Source of the DNA: Clostridia bacterium
Lineage (GTDB): Bacteria; Bacillota; Clostridia; Acetivibrionales; JAFADI01
Assembly: GCA_026418695.1 (NCBI GenBank)
Contig: JAOAAU010000122.1
Location: 62,001 to 126,000 of the forward strand
DNA length: 64,000 bases
Direction of reading: 5' to 3'
The translations under genes were made by a program, and so were the position numbers. Positions 8,862 through 18,684 of the stretch are shown piece after piece; within the stretch, counting starts at the first letter, position 1, and the number at the start of each line of letters is the position of its first letter. The notes under the pieces were generated by a model, which did not search any database, was not told the origin of the DNA, and saw only the letters and a program-made list of their open reading frames with translations.

Positions 8862-9977
8862 ATGATGAATAGGTTTAAGAAATTAATTTTTTTTGTTTTG
8901 GTTACGTTATTTTGTATGATTAGCGCCTTTGGTAATACATTTGCTGAAGAGTCAGCCGAATTAAAATCAGTAAGTTTTATTCAAGGAGAAAAGGTACAGA
9001 ATGTCAGCGCCGAGTTCCATGAGGGAAGGCATTTTGTTCGTCTGAATGATCTTGGGAACCTGCTGGGGGCACGTGCTGAAGATAACAAGCTGCTGCTGGA
9101 CCGGGAGCATTTGAAAATCGCTTTTATGGAAAACAGCCGCATGATCGACGTGGATGGCAGTGTAATGATCGGTAGTACTCCTGCATATACACGGACAGGG
9201 CAGTTGTATGTACCGGTAAGCATTGTATCTGAAATTTTTGGAATCAACCTTCAATGGGATGAGGAAAAGAATACGATTCAAATGTCAGGCGCCATCAATC
9301 TATCCGATGCAAGAAAACTTCAGGACCTGTTTCCACGAAATATCGTCAGGGGATCTACTACCAGAGATACTTTCCTTTTTGATCGGGTGAATGGTAAAGT
9401 CATCGATACGCTAAAAGAGGATACTTCACTGGAAATATTGGCGGACAAGGCTTACAAGTGGTATAACGTAAGAAGCTCCGATGGAAGGGAAGGCTGGGTC
9501 ACCGTCAAAGATATCTATATAGACCCTGAGTTTAAAAAGAATGAGGATGTAGCTGAGAATTCGGAGATAGAACAATATGTAAAATTCAAGGGATGGACTA
9601 GTCCCGGTGAATATTTGTTATGGACCGACATCGGTAGGCAAAAATTGTACATACTCAAAAACAATGACGGCTGGAAAGTCTATAGAATTATGGAGTGCTC
9701 CACAGGTGAGAATGTTTCACCGACGGTGCAGGGAGCGTTTTCTGTGGGCAGTGAAAAAGGAAGATGGCTGGATACCGGGGGAGGAACCGGCGCCAAGTAT
9801 TATACGCGTTTTTTTGGTTCCTACTATTTCCACTCCATAAAGCTCAGCAGCAGAGGTACGGTGTTGGACTCGACGCTGGGGATGCCGAAATCCATGGGAT
9901 GTATCCGCTTAGCTGTAGAAAATGCGAAATGGATTCAGGAAAATATTACAGCAGGAACAAAATTGTATATTTATTAA
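8862..9977 (+). CDS. Secreted L,D-transpeptidase with copper-amine-oxidase-N-like and SH3-like domains
   Basis: The 371-residue protein has a signal peptide ending near residue 28 (FGNTFAEE). A copper-amine-oxidase N-terminal-like domain follows (about 35-145; FVRLNDLGNLLGA, LYVPVSIVSEIFG), a fold common in clostridial surface proteins. An SH3-like segment (about 160-225) contains WYNVRSSDGREGWV. The YkuD catalytic domain (about 255-371) has the HS...SMGC pattern (YFHSIKL, then MPKSMGCIRL) with its active Cys. It probably makes or attaches 3-3 peptide links in peptidoglycan outside the membrane. The first ATG of an ATGATG pair is used; the ribosome site is weak (GGAAAAG). Confidence 0.9.
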   Translation: MMNRFKKLIFFVLVTLFCMISAFGNTFAEESAELKSVSFIQGEKVQNVSAEFHEGRHFVRLNDLGNLLGARAEDNKLLLDREHLKIAFMENSRMIDVDGSVMIGSTPAYTRTGQLYVPVSIVSEIFGINLQWDEEKNTIQMSGAINLSDARKLQDLFPRNIVRGSTTRDTFLFDRVNGKVIDTLKEDTSLEILADKAYKWYNVRSSDGREGWVTVKDIYIDPEFKKNEDVAENSEIEQYVKFKGWTSPGEYLLWTDIGRQKLYILKNNDGWKVYRIMECSTGENVSPTVQGAFSVGSEKGRWLDTGGGTGAKYYTRFFGSYYFHSIKLSSRGTVLDSTLGMPKSMGCIRLAVENAKWIQENITAGTKLYIY

Positions 9978-10007
9978 AAAACAGATGGCCAAGACCATCT
10001 GTTTTTT
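9976..10007 (+). terminator. Rho-independent terminator
   Basis: The stem AAAAAACAGATGG pairs with CCATCTGTTTTTT and begins right at the stop codon of the L,D-transpeptidase gene. Confidence 0.9.
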
Positions 10008-10318
10008 GTTGTATTTGAATATAAATATGATTTCGCAGGGATGAAATTTATTTTTCATTCATTGTTCGCGGTAATTGTAATGCTGTGAAAAAGCCCTTGC
10101 ACGTTCCGTATTGTAATTCCTTTGAATACATAGAATAACATTTCATACAACTTTTTTCGGGAGTCGAAAATAAGGGTTTATAAAATACTAAACAATAAGC
10201 GGAGTTTTATTTCACACTTTTTTGAAGTTACTTATGGAATGTGCGGTATAGCAAAATTTCATATGAAAGTGATGCGGCATCGGTACTTTAGATTATTAAA
10301 AGGTAATGGTGATGACCC
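9978..10318. other. Gene-free stretch, 341 bp
   Basis: It contains the terminator of the preceding gene and a possible sigma-E-type promoter at 10124-10151. Nothing else is recognised. Confidence 0.5.
10124..10151 (+). promoter_or_regulatory. Possible sigma-E-type sporulation promoter
   Basis: GAATACA at 10124-10130, 13 bp, then CATACAAC at 10144-10151. The -10 element is close to the sigma-E consensus CATACA-T, but the next gene starts about 160 bp downstream. Confidence 0.35.
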
Positions 10319-10627
10319 ATGTTAATTGAGAGAATAAAGTACAGCTATAATGACAGGATATTAAACGCGATGGATCAACTGCTCAGTAAATCGGAGTTTA
10401 ATTTTGAGTGTCTGGATCATGTGAACTCTGAAACGCAGATAGAAATCCTGAACCATGCCAGAGAGATTTATCATCAGAAGGATTCCGTCCGTATCTGCAG
10501 CATTTGCCACCGGACGGAACTGATCAAGGATGAATGGATGAGCAACAGCTTGTGCCTGGATTGCGGAAGGATCAGGAACAACAAGGGGAAAGTTTCCGAG
10601 CTCTTAAACAGCCTGAAAGGTCAATAA
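10319..10627 (+). CDS. Small hypothetical protein with a Cys-pair zinc-binding module
   Basis: I do not recognise this 102-residue protein. The N-terminal half (about 1-55) is predicted helical and charged. The C-terminal half carries CSIC and CLDC about 20 residues apart, an arrangement typical of a zinc ribbon or treble-clef finger. It has no signal peptide or membrane segment, so it is probably cytoplasmic, perhaps binding nucleic acid or a protein. The ATG at 10319 has a weak upstream site (AAAGGTAATG). It is a monocistronic gene between a possible sigma-E promoter and a long inverted repeat. Confidence 0.6.
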   Translation: MLIERIKYSYNDRILNAMDQLLSKSEFNFECLDHVNSETQIEILNHAREIYHQKDSVRICSICHRTELIKDEWMSNSLCLDCGRIRNNKGKVSELLNSLKGQ

Positions 10628-10650
10628 ACAAAGTAATATTCATTTGAGCT

Positions 10651-10706
10651 GGAAAGTAATAAAGAATGAACAAACAAGCTATATGCATATTCTTTATTAC
10701 TTTTCC
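10651..10706 (+). terminator. Long inverted repeat, probable terminator
   Basis: GGAAAGTAATAAAGAAT at 10651-10667 pairs with ATTCTTTATTACTTTTCC at 10689-10706 (one extra T) around a 21-nt loop. The T tract lies inside the stem, so termination efficiency is uncertain. Confidence 0.6.
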
Positions 10707-10747
10707 GTGCTTATAAACAGAAATCACTTGAACTTGGCAAAACTATC

Positions 10748-10776
10748 TTGATTATGACGGTATTTTCATTTAAAAT
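10748..10776 (+). promoter_or_regulatory. Sigma-A-type promoter of icd
   Basis: TTGATT at 10748-10753 and TAAAAT at 10771-10776 have a 17-bp spacer and lie 66 bp before the icd start. Confidence 0.7.
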
Positions 10777-10841
10777 AGAATCTGTTGAGTTTGTGAAAAA
10801 AAAAACATTATATAAAAAATGATGATAGAAGGAGAGTACAT

Positions 10842-12050
10842 ATGGAAAAGATTAAGATGAAGGTTCCATTGGTTGAGATGGACGGAGACGAAATGACAAG
10901 AATTATCTGGAAACAGATAAAAGATATTTTATTGGAACCGTACATAGACCTGAAAACAGAGTATTATGACCTTGGCCTCGAGTATAGAGACAAGACGGAC
11001 GATCAGGTTACCATCGATGCTGCGAATGCTACTAAAAAGTATGGTGTTGCCGTTAAGTGCGCAACGATAACTCCTAATGCTCAGAGGGTAGAGGAATATA
11101 ACCTCAAGCAGATGTGGAAGAGTCCGAACGGAACCATCAGAGCAATTCTTGACGGTACTGTTTTCCGTGCTCCGATTATCGTGGACAGTGTTAAACCTTC
11201 CGTAAAGACCTGGAAAAAGCCGATTACCATTGCAAGACATGCCTACGGTGATGTATATAAAGATGTTGAAATGAAGCTGGACGGTCCTGGCAAGGCGGAA
11301 CTCGTGTTTACATCTGCGGATGGACAGGTATCCAGACAGACAATTCACGATTTTGACGGTGCAGGCGTTATCCTTGGAATGCACAATACGGATAAATCCA
11401 TTGCGAGCTTTGCAAGAGCATGCTTTACTTTTGCCCTCGATCAGAAAGAGGACCTCTGGTTTGCAACAAAGGATACCATCTCTAAAAAATATGATCATAG
11501 ATTCAAGGACATCTTCCAGGAGATCTACGATGCAGAATTCAAAGATCAATTTGAAGCTGCAAAAATTGAGTATTTCTACACCCTGATTGACGATGCCGTT
11601 GCGCGTATCATTCGTTCAGAAGGCGGCATGATCTGGGCCTGCAAGAACTACGACGGAGACGTAATGTCCGATATGGTCGCAACTGCTTTTGGAAGTCTTG
11701 CGATGATGACTTCCGTGCTTGTATCCCCGGATGGAAAATATGAGTACGAAGCAGCTCATGGAACAGTAACAAGACACTATTACAGACACCTGAAGGGCGA
11801 GGAAACTTCTACCAACTCCATGGCAACCCTGTTTGCCTGGACCGGTGCTCTTAGAAAACGTGGTGAACTGGATGGCATCAAAGAGCTTGTTGATTTTGCG
11901 GATAAGCTTGAAGCTGCATCCATCAGGACCATTGATGAAGGTACCATGACCAAAGACCTGGCTTCACTTTCCGAAGCGCCGACAAAGACTGTGGTCAATA
12001 CGGAAGATTTTCTGAAGGAAATCAACAAACGCCTAGTGAAAATGCTGTAA
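10842..12050 (+). CDS. icd: NADP-dependent isocitrate dehydrogenase (subfamily II, eukaryote-like)
   Basis: The 402-residue enzyme catalyses oxidative decarboxylation of isocitrate to 2-oxoglutarate with NADP+. The N-terminus [13 protein letters not shown], the substrate loop [16 protein letters not shown] and [18 protein letters not shown] match the dimeric, eukaryotic-type NADP-IDH subfamily rather than the Escherichia coli type. Full length is about that of the family. It probably supplies 2-oxoglutarate for glutamate synthesis in an anaerobe. The ATG at 10842 has an excellent site (AGAAGGAGAG). It is a single gene followed by a long-range structured inverted repeat, convergent with arginase. 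Confidence 0.95.
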   Translation: MEKIKMKVPLVEMDGDEMTRIIWKQIKDILLEPYIDLKTEYYDLGLEYRDKTDDQVTIDAANATKKYGVAVKCATITPNAQRVEEYNLKQMWKSPNGTIRAILDGTVFRAPIIVDSVKPSVKTWKKPITIARHAYGDVYKDVEMKLDGPGKAELVFTSADGQVSRQTIHDFDGAGVILGMHNTDKSIASFARACFTFALDQKEDLWFATKDTISKKYDHRFKDIFQEIYDAEFKDQFEAAKIEYFYTLIDDAVARIIRSEGGMIWACKNYDGDVMSDMVATAFGSLAMMTSVLVSPDGKYEYEAAHGTVTRHYYRHLKGEETSTNSMATLFAWTGALRKRGELDGIKELVDFADKLEAASIRTIDEGTMTKDLASLSEAPTKTVVNTEDFLKEINKRLVKML

Positions 12051-12065
12051 TTCTATTGCAAAGAT

Positions 12066-12174
12066 AAGCCCGGTACAAGCTGAGTGATATGCTCCTCCTT
12101 ATGGTAAACAGTTTTTATTATTCTAACTGTCTACTTGACAGGGGGCAGTTCAGAGAACAGCTTGCACCGGGCTT
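12066..12174. repeat. Long-range 17-bp inverted repeat enclosing further hairpins, between icd and arginase
   Basis: AAGCCCGGTACAAGCTG at 12066-12082 pairs with CAGCTTGCACCGGGCTT at 12158-12174 with one mismatch. The 75-bp interior contains smaller dyads (ACAGTT/AACTGT and CTGTC/GACAG). It may be an elaborate bidirectional terminator, since TTTATTGTTT follows the right arm, or a structured RNA element. Confidence 0.65.
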
Positions 12175-12202
12175 TATTGTTTCGCTGCAACATCCAGGTT
12201 GA

Positions 12203-13117
12203 TCAGTCATCCATTCTCAATATCTTCTTCCCCAGAACGGAACAGATCAACGAGATCGTCAATTCTCCGGTTTGATTGGCATGATCCAGGATGGGATTCA
12301 GTTCAACAAATTCACAGGAACGGAGCTTGCTGCTGTCTGAAATCATCTCGGCAGCCAGATGGGCTTCCCTATATGTCAATCCGCCTTTTACTGGAGTACC
12401 GACCCCGGGAGCCTCAGTCGGGCTCATGACATCAATGTCAAAACTGAGGTGAAAACCTTCAGTACCGGTTTCGACGATGTCCAGAGCCCTTTTCATGATC
12501 TCCTTCATCCCCAGCATATCGATGTCCGCCATAGTGAATATGGTAATTCCGGACTTCTTCAACAAGACCATTTCCTCATTATCGAGACACCTTACACCAA
12601 CAAGAACGACTTTTTCCGGATTGATAAAGTTAGTGTTCGGTGATTTGAATTTTGTCATGCTATTGGTTCCCTGACCTGTACAGGCTGCCAGGGACATTCC
12701 GTGAAGGTTGCCGGAAAGGGTGGTTGCTTCCGTATTAAAATCTCCGTGTGCATCCATCCATAAGACACCGATGTTCTTTAGAACGCTCTGGGCACCAAGA
12801 ATGGACCCAACAGCAATACTATGATCGCCGCCAAGAACAAGGGGCATATGCCCTCTCAGAAGACTTTGGCTGACAATCCCGGCAAGGTTCTTATTCACCC
12901 CGTTGATTTCACGAAGATATTTCATTCTGGCATTATGTTCTCCATCCTCGTTTTCGGGGACAGGAACATCAATGTTGCCAAGATCGTGATAATGGATGTT
13001 CAGGCTGGTGAGCGCGTTTTTCAGTCCCGAATACCGGATGGCGCTCGGCCCCATATCTACGCCTCTCCTGCTGGCACCCAGGTCAACCGGAACGCCTATG
13101 ACATCGACATTCAACAT
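12203..13117 (-). CDS. rocF: Arginase
   Basis: The 304-residue member of the ureohydrolase family hydrolyses arginine to ornithine and urea at a binuclear Mn centre. The metal-binding motifs are present in order: GGDHS, DAHGDFNT and SFDIDVMSP, followed by the C-terminal ELNP...D signature. The length and the N-terminal VPVDLGASRRGVDMGP loop favour arginase over agmatinase, with rocF-type arginases as the nearest match. The frame is open four codons further up to a TTG, but GGAGG sits 5 bp before ATG 13117, which is therefore the start. The gene is convergent with icd. Confidence 0.93.
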   Translation of the reverse strand: MLNVDVIGVPVDLGASRRGVDMGPSAIRYSGLKNALTSLNIHYHDLGNIDVPVPENEDGEHNARMKYLREINGVNKNLAGIVSQSLLRGHMPLVLGGDHSIAVGSILGAQSVLKNIGVLWMDAHGDFNTEATTLSGNLHGMSLAACTGQGTNSMTKFKSPNTNFINPEKVVLVGVRCLDNEEMVLLKKSGITIFTMADIDMLGMKEIMKRALDIVETGTEGFHLSFDIDVMSPTEAPGVGTPVKGGLTYREAHLAAEMISDSSKLRSCEFVELNPILDHANQTGELTISLICSVLGKKILRMDD

Positions 13118-13315
13118 ATAAACCTCCAAGCATGTTTTACGTAAAACAGCAGTACATAGCTTTTATCAATTTTTATAATAATTATACTTCACCATAATAG
13201 AATTAAATGAGCAAAAAAACAAGGACAGGATGGGTAATTCGATAGATTTGAACCAATGAACATGATATAATTTTATTCGGTTGGATATTATTTTTGGCAA
13301 AGGGGGCAAAAATAT

Positions 13316-14338
13316 ATGGAAAGCAGATTTGAAAAATTGATCCTTCCGGAAGATTATAAGCCGGTTCTTTCGGTCCGTGAAACAGAGTCGGCCATAAAAC
13401 TGCTCAAGGATTATTTTGAAGGTGAACTTGCGAAGGAATTAAATCTGGCAAGGGTGTCGGCGCCGCTCTTCGTAAGACCGGAAACAGGTTTGAATGACAA
13501 CCTCAATGGTGTCGAAAGGCCTGTTTCATTTGATGTTAAAGGAATTGGCGGCAATACCGTTGAAATTGTACATTCGCTGGCAAAATGGAAGCGCATGGCT
13601 CTAAAAAAATATTGCTATGAGGTAGGGGAAGGTCTCTACACAGATATGAACGCAATCCGGAGGGATGAAGAACTGGACAACCTTCATTCGGTTTATGTAG
13701 ACCAATGGGACTGGGAGTTAATCATCTCCAAGTCTGAAAGAAACATTGACAAGCTAAAAGAAATTGTCAGAAAAATTTATCAGGTTTTTAAAAAAACAGA
13801 AATCTACATGAATAAGCTTTATCCGGCAGTAGAACGGATTTTGCCAGAAGAAATCAGCTTTATTACTACTCAGGAACTGGAAGACCTGTATCCGGAAGCT
13901 TCACCTAAGGAGAGGGAAAACAGAATTGCCAGAGAGCTGAAAGCAGTATTCATCATGCAGATCGGCGGAGAACTTAAATCAGGTATAAAACACGACGGAA
14001 GAGCACCGGACTATGATGACTGGACTCTCAACGGCGATATCGTATTCTGGAATCCCATTCTTAATATGGCTTTTGAATTATCCTCCATGGGAATCCGCGT
14101 GGATGAGGATGCATTAATCCAGCAGTTGAAGCTGGCACAGTGTGAAGATCGAAAACGCTTAAGCTTTCATAGGGAATTGCTTGAAGGAAGACTTCCTTAT
14201 ACAGCTGGAGGTGGTATAGGACAATCCAGACTTTGCATGTTCTTTATGAGAAAGGCACATATCGGAGAGGTGCAGGCTTCTGTTTGGTCGGATGAAATGA
14301 TGCAGGCATGTGAAAAGGCGAATATTAGATTGCTATAG
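13316..14338 (+). CDS. asnA: Aspartate-ammonia ligase (asparagine synthetase A)
   Basis: The 340-residue enzyme makes asparagine from aspartate, ammonia and ATP through an aspartyl-AMP intermediate. It has the class II synthetase-like fold: motif [21 protein letters not shown], the DQWDWE segment and a late [14 protein letters not shown] motif. The length fits the AsnA family (about 330-340). ATG 13316 has the site AAAGGGGG. It is followed 35 bp later by asnS, so synthesis of asparagine and its loading onto tRNA are probably transcribed together. The 186-bp upstream spacer shows no T-box. Confidence 0.96.
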   Translation: MESRFEKLILPEDYKPVLSVRETESAIKLLKDYFEGELAKELNLARVSAPLFVRPETGLNDNLNGVERPVSFDVKGIGGNTVEIVHSLAKWKRMALKKYCYEVGEGLYTDMNAIRRDEELDNLHSVYVDQWDWELIISKSERNIDKLKEIVRKIYQVFKKTEIYMNKLYPAVERILPEEISFITTQELEDLYPEASPKERENRIARELKAVFIMQIGGELKSGIKHDGRAPDYDDWTLNGDIVFWNPILNMAFELSSMGIRVDEDALIQQLKLAQCEDRKRLSFHRELLEGRLPYTAGGGIGQSRLCMFFMRKAHIGEVQASVWSDEMMQACEKANIRLL

Positions 14339-14373
14339 ATCCATATCAATAAAAACAGGAGGGAAAACAGCAA

Positions 14374-15768
14374 ATGACTGAGAAAACCATCAAACAATTG
14401 TATAGAGCACCTCAGGAAAACTTCGGGATGGAGGTCCGGGTTTCAGGTTGGGTGCGGACCGTACGCGATTCAAAAACCTTTGGATTTATCGAACTGAACG
14501 ATGGGTCCTTTTTCAAAAACCTTCAGATTGTATTTGAAGAGGGAAAAATAGAGAATTTTAAAGATGTTGCGAAGCTTGGTGTAGGCTCTTCCATTGAAGT
14601 CGAAGGAGAACTGGTAGAGACCCCGAATGCGAAGCAGCCTTTTGAACTGAAAGCTACAAAAATTGATATTGCCGGAACCTGTCCGCCGGAATATCCGCTG
14701 CAAAAGAAAAGACATTCCTTGGAGTTCTTAAGAACCATTGCTCATTTAAGGCCAAGAACCAATACTTTTTCTGCGGTGTTCAGAATCAGGTCCATGATTG
14801 CTTTCGCAGTGCACAAGTTCTTTCAGGAGAGGGGATTTGTCTACGTTCATACCCCGATCATTACCGGCAGTGACTGCGAGGGTGCGGGTGCCATGTTCCG
14901 GGTTACAACCCTGAGCCATGACAATATCCCCAGGGATGAAAAAGGTAATATCGATTTTACCCAGGACTTTTTCGGGAAGGAAACCAACCTTACCGTCAGC
15001 GGCCAGCTTGCAGGAGAAGCCTTTTGCATGGCATTTAAAAATATTTATACCTTCGGGCCTACCTTCAGGGCTGAAAATTCAAACACTGCAAGGCATGCGG
15101 CTGAGTTCTGGATGATAGAACCCGAAATTGCATTTGCAGAACTCAAAGATGATATGCAACTGGCGGAAGATATGATGAAATACATCATCCATTACGTTCT
15201 GGAGAATGCACCGGAAGAAATGGAATTCTTCAACAGCTTCATAGACAACACGCTTCTTCAGAGGCTTGAGAATGTGATGAATTCTGATTTTGGGCATGTG
15301 ACTTATACCGAAGCCATTGACATTCTCCTGAAAAATAAGGATCAGTTTGAATATCCGGTTCATTGGGGCTGTGACCTTCAGACGGAGCATGAAAGGTATC
15401 TGACGGAGCAAGTGTTCAAAAAACCTGTATTTGTAACAGACTATCCTAAGGAAATCAAGGCCTTTTATATGAGAATGAACGACGATAACAAGACAGTCGC
15501 AGCGATGGATCTTTTGGTTCCGGGGGTTGGAGAAATCATTGGAGGAAGTCAAAGGGAGGAAAGACTGGACCGTCTTGAACAAAGAATGGAAGAACTGGGA
15601 TTGAAGAAAGAGGATTACTGGTGGTATCTCGAATTAAGAAAATATGGAGGGACCAAACATGCAGGCTTCGGACTTGGATTTGAAAGAGCCATCATGTATC
15701 TCACCGGTATGGCCAATATCCGGGATGTCGTTCCATTCCCAAGAACAACAAAATCAGCTGAATTCTAA
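14374..15768 (+). CDS. asnS: Asparaginyl-tRNA synthetase
   Basis: The 464-residue class IIb synthetase attaches asparagine to its tRNA. The N-terminal OB-fold anticodon domain (about 15-110) begins with [20 protein letters not shown]. The catalytic domain contains motif 2 ([13 protein letters not shown]) and motif 3 ([13 protein letters not shown] near the C-terminus). Asn rather than Asp specificity is supported by overall length (Asp enzymes have an insert of about 100 residues) and by the neighbouring asnA. ATG 14374 has AGGAGGGAAA upstream. It is the last gene of the asnA-asnS unit. Confidence 0.96.
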   Translation: MTEKTIKQLYRAPQENFGMEVRVSGWVRTVRDSKTFGFIELNDGSFFKNLQIVFEEGKIENFKDVAKLGVGSSIEVEGELVETPNAKQPFELKATKIDIAGTCPPEYPLQKKRHSLEFLRTIAHLRPRTNTFSAVFRIRSMIAFAVHKFFQERGFVYVHTPIITGSDCEGAGAMFRVTTLSHDNIPRDEKGNIDFTQDFFGKETNLTVSGQLAGEAFCMAFKNIYTFGPTFRAENSNTARHAAEFWMIEPEIAFAELKDDMQLAEDMMKYIIHYVLENAPEEMEFFNSFIDNTLLQRLENVMNSDFGHVTYTEAIDILLKNKDQFEYPVHWGCDLQTEHERYLTEQVFKKPVFVTDYPKEIKAFYMRMNDDNKTVAAMDLLVPGVGEIIGGSQREERLDRLEQRMEELGLKKEDYWWYLELRKYGGTKHAGFGLGFERAIMYLTGMANIRDVVPFPRTTKSAEF

Positions 15769-15783
15769 ATATGTGATCAATTT

Positions 15784-15820
15784 AATAAAAGCACCTGAAT
15801 CGGCTTCAGGTGCTTTTATT
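15784..15820. terminator. Bidirectional terminator after asnS and the 7TM kinase
   Basis: A perfect 16-bp stem (AATAAAAGCACCTGAA with TTCAGGTGCTTTTATT) around TCGGC gives a T tract on both strands. Confidence 0.92.
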
Positions 15821-15840
15821 ATGAGAGGTGTTCTAATGTC

Positions 15841-18684
15841 TCATGCCGGAATCCCGTCAAAAGGCAGTTGAAAATGGAATTCCGTACCCATACCGGAACG
15901 GCTTTTCACCATTACGCTACCTCCAAGCTTCTCCAACTCACATTTTACGGCAGCCAGACCTATTCCTCGGCCGGAGACTTGATTGGCATATTTTTTTGTG
16001 GTAATTCCATCCTTAAAGATCAACATCAGTGCCTCTTCGTCGGAAAGGCTTTTCTCCATCGGGATTGCAGCCTCGGATTTTGAGAATTGTTCAAGGGCTT
16101 TCTCCCTGATCTTTTCAACATCAATGCCTCTTCCGTCATCTGAAATGACCAGTTCGATGTGGTTGCCTTGCAATTCAGCACGACAGCGGATATTTCCGCT
16201 TTCATTCTTGCCTTTTTCAATGCGATCTTCAATTTCTTCAATTCCGTGGTCCACCATATTCTTAAAGACGTGTACCAAGGACCGGGAAAAGCTGAAGTAT
16301 CTGTCAATGTCAACAAGCATTTCACCGCCCTCAATATTCATGGGGGCGATTGGTTTTTCCAATTGTTCGGAAAGTCTGGATACAAATTTCGGATAAGGCT
16401 TGAGAAGTTCCTTGAATGGTCTGTATCTCAAGGCTTTGATCTTTGGAAGCAATAGGTGGAGCTGCTCGGATGAAAGCGTTGAGGCCATTTGATTTTCGAT
16501 CTCCACTAATTTCACCTGATCTACGAATAACACTTTTTCATATTCAAAGAAATTGTCTCCAAGGATTTCCTTTAAAATGGACATATCTTCATCGAGCCAT
16601 TTTTCCATGATCTGACCGTTGAATACCATTTTAACTTCTTCCTGGGATAAATGGGCACTGCGGGTTCGCAAAACAGAAATGCGGTCTTCAAAATTGTGCA
16701 GCACGTTGACAATATGAACCATGTCGATTTGAGCAAAGTTTCCTTTAAAAGTATGAATTTTTCTATAAATCTCAAACAGCTTTTCCTCACAGGAGAGTTC
16801 GCATCCCAGAATCATTGGAAGCTCCTGCTGACAGAAAAATTGATAATCCTCAATGCATTTCGTAAACTCGTGATGGTCCGTCACGGCCTTTACAACCATC
16901 TTTAAAGTCTTTCGTTCATTCTCAACCTTATTCTCAAGCTGCCTTTTTTCAGTAATATCGGTCAATACCATCATAAAGACCTTCTGATCGGGTTCTTGAA
17001 GACTTTGGATGACTTTATACTGCAGATGTATGTATTTCCCTTGAATTTCTGTTTCATCCGGAAGGAGAGGAAGGTAAAGCTCCTGTTTTGAACTGTTTCT
17101 TTCATCAAAGATTCTCAGGAGTGTTAGCTCGAAATATTTTCTTTCTTCTTCATTACTGCACAAGAGATCGGAAATACGCCGGTTTTCTATTCTCTCTCCA
17201 AAGATACTGACACACTCAAGACTATATTCCTTGTCTATCAGCAGGTCTCTGCCAAAGGTAAGAAACCCCTGACCGGCATTATCCAACAAGTTTTTAACCT
17301 CAGTAGTTTTTTGAATGACCATTTGTTCGAGACCTTTATTCCATTCTTCAATCTGATCTCGGGAGTTTTTGACCTCCAGCCACATGGCATTTAATCTTTC
17401 ATTCTTCTCTTCGATTTCCTTTGAATAAATCTTCAGCTTGTCAAAAACATCTACAAACCTGCGACCAACAATATAAATGAGGGACAGGGTTAAAATGAAC
17501 ATGGCCCACTGGGTGATGTGATGCCCCTTTAACAAGGAAATCGGCAGGTAGAACCTGTCGACCATGTCGTACACGCCGAAAACAAACAGAATGATGAAAC
17601 TCCAGGTAAGAATCTTGGCTTCGGGATCGCCATTTCTTACAGCTCGAAGGATAACTTGAAGCACGATAAATATCGCGATGATAAAAAACAGATGAAATGC
17701 CCGGATGGAAATCGACCAGGGCACAATATCAAATATATCGAGAACCAGGTTCACCAAGGTCAGCAGAAAGAACGCTTTTCGTGACGTACTAACCAAATTT
17801 TTCGGGGTGTCGCCAAACACTGCGATTACAAAGGAACAAAAGCCTACAGGGATGAGTTGACAGGAAAGATAACCTGTATACAGCCATACAATGGGGGCAT
17901 CGAGAAAGAGAAACTTTGCATTGCTCTCGGTAAAAATCCACACTCCCATACATATGGAGAAAAAGCCAAGGGAAAGCAGCACTTTGCGGTCTTCTCTCCG
18001 GGCCCAGTAGATAAAGAAAAGGATTAAACCGATAAAAACAAAGAGAAAGGAAAGAATGAGAGAATCAACGCGCTTCTTGATGGTACTGGCGAGGTAGTCC
18101 ATCTTATATTGGACGAGATCCGTATCAGAGCCAATAATCACCTCTTCTCTGTCACCGGTATAGGTAAGAGAATGAGAATACACTCTAAAATAAACAGTTT
18201 TATTGGAATAGTCCTGAGGAAGAGTTACCATATGCCAGGGAGAATTCAAGGAAAAACCGTCCTTGCCGGTTTCCCAATCCCCATAACTGTAAATTAGCTT
18301 ATCTCCAAGATATATCTGAATACGCTGTTCATAGGTTCTGAAAAGAAGCGAAGGGTTCTGCCAGCTTCCATGGGGGAGGGTTGTTTTTAAAACTACAGAA
18401 TGATTTCTGCCGGTATTGGAAGGAGACCAGGGAATCGTAAAATCATTCCATTCACCAGGACGGCTACTGGAATCTACCACAGGCATTCTCAAGGAATCAA
18501 AGTTCATATCTCCCCACCGGTACTGCCAGCCCTCCGTGATACTCATTGGCTTGACGGAAGCGGAGGCGGACGGGCTGTTGATTTGGATACCTGCAGAATC
18601 AAACAAGTAGATATCCAGTATAGCCAGAAACACGATTACAGTGATAAATATTAACATAACTTTTTTTTCAGATAATGCTTTCAC
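15841..18684 (-). CDS. 7TM sensor with Hpt and CheA-like ATPase domains (atypical histidine kinase)
   Basis: The 947-residue protein combines parts not usually together. A signal anchor (about 8-28) precedes an extracellular jelly-roll region (about 50-190) of 7TMR-DISM type. Seven membrane helices follow (about 205-410), then a coiled coil and a PAS-like segment (about 460-580). An Hpt-type helical segment contains IHTFKGNFAQ, with a candidate phospho-His in the HxxKG pattern. The C-terminal ATPase (about 780-945) has a CheA-like N-box (HVFKNMVDHGIEE), DDGRGID and GRGIGLAAVK. There is no HisKA dimerisation H-box and no CheW domain. It may sense a bound carbohydrate-like ligand and phosphorylate a response regulator such as the nearby REC-STAS protein; that is inference. 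The start is GTG 18684 with GGGAGG upstream. Confidence 0.85.
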   Translation of the reverse strand: MKALSEKKVMLIFITVIVFLAILDIYLFDSAGIQINSPSASASVKPMSITEGWQYRWGDMNFDSLRMPVVDSSSRPGEWNDFTIPWSPSNTGRNHSVVLKTTLPHGSWQNPSLLFRTYEQRIQIYLGDKLIYSYGDWETGKDGFSLNSPWHMVTLPQDYSNKTVYFRVYSHSLTYTGDREEVIIGSDTDLVQYKMDYLASTIKKRVDSLILSFLFVFIGLILFFIYWARREDRKVLLSLGFFSICMGVWIFTESNAKFLFLDAPIVWLYTGYLSCQLIPVGFCSFVIAVFGDTPKNLVSTSRKAFFLLTLVNLVLDIFDIVPWSISIRAFHLFFIIAIFIVLQVILRAVRNGDPEAKILTWSFIILFVFGVYDMVDRFYLPISLLKGHHITQWAMFILTLSLIYIVGRRFVDVFDKLKIYSKEIEEKNERLNAMWLEVKNSRDQIEEWNKGLEQMVIQKTTEVKNLLDNAGQGFLTFGRDLLIDKEYSLECVSIFGERIENRRISDLLCSNEEERKYFELTLLRIFDERNSSKQELYLPLLPDETEIQGKYIHLQYKVIQSLQEPDQKVFMMVLTDITEKRQLENKVENERKTLKMVVKAVTDHHEFTKCIEDYQFFCQQELPMILGCELSCEEKLFEIYRKIHTFKGNFAQIDMVHIVNVLHNFEDRISVLRTRSAHLSQEEVKMVFNGQIMEKWLDEDMSILKEILGDNFFEYEKVLFVDQVKLVEIENQMASTLSSEQLHLLLPKIKALRYRPFKELLKPYPKFVSRLSEQLEKPIAPMNIEGGEMLVDIDRYFSFSRSLVHVFKNMVDHGIEEIEDRIEKGKNESGNIRCRAELQGNHIELVISDDGRGIDVEKIREKALEQFSKSEAAIPMEKSLSDEEALMLIFKDGITTKKYANQVSGRGIGLAAVKCELEKLGGSVMVKSRSGMGTEFHFQLPFDGIPA

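Noticed and set aside
13130-13315. T-box leader before asnA-asnS
   Set aside because: The 186-bp spacer has neither the T-box core sequence nor a terminator/antiterminator pair.
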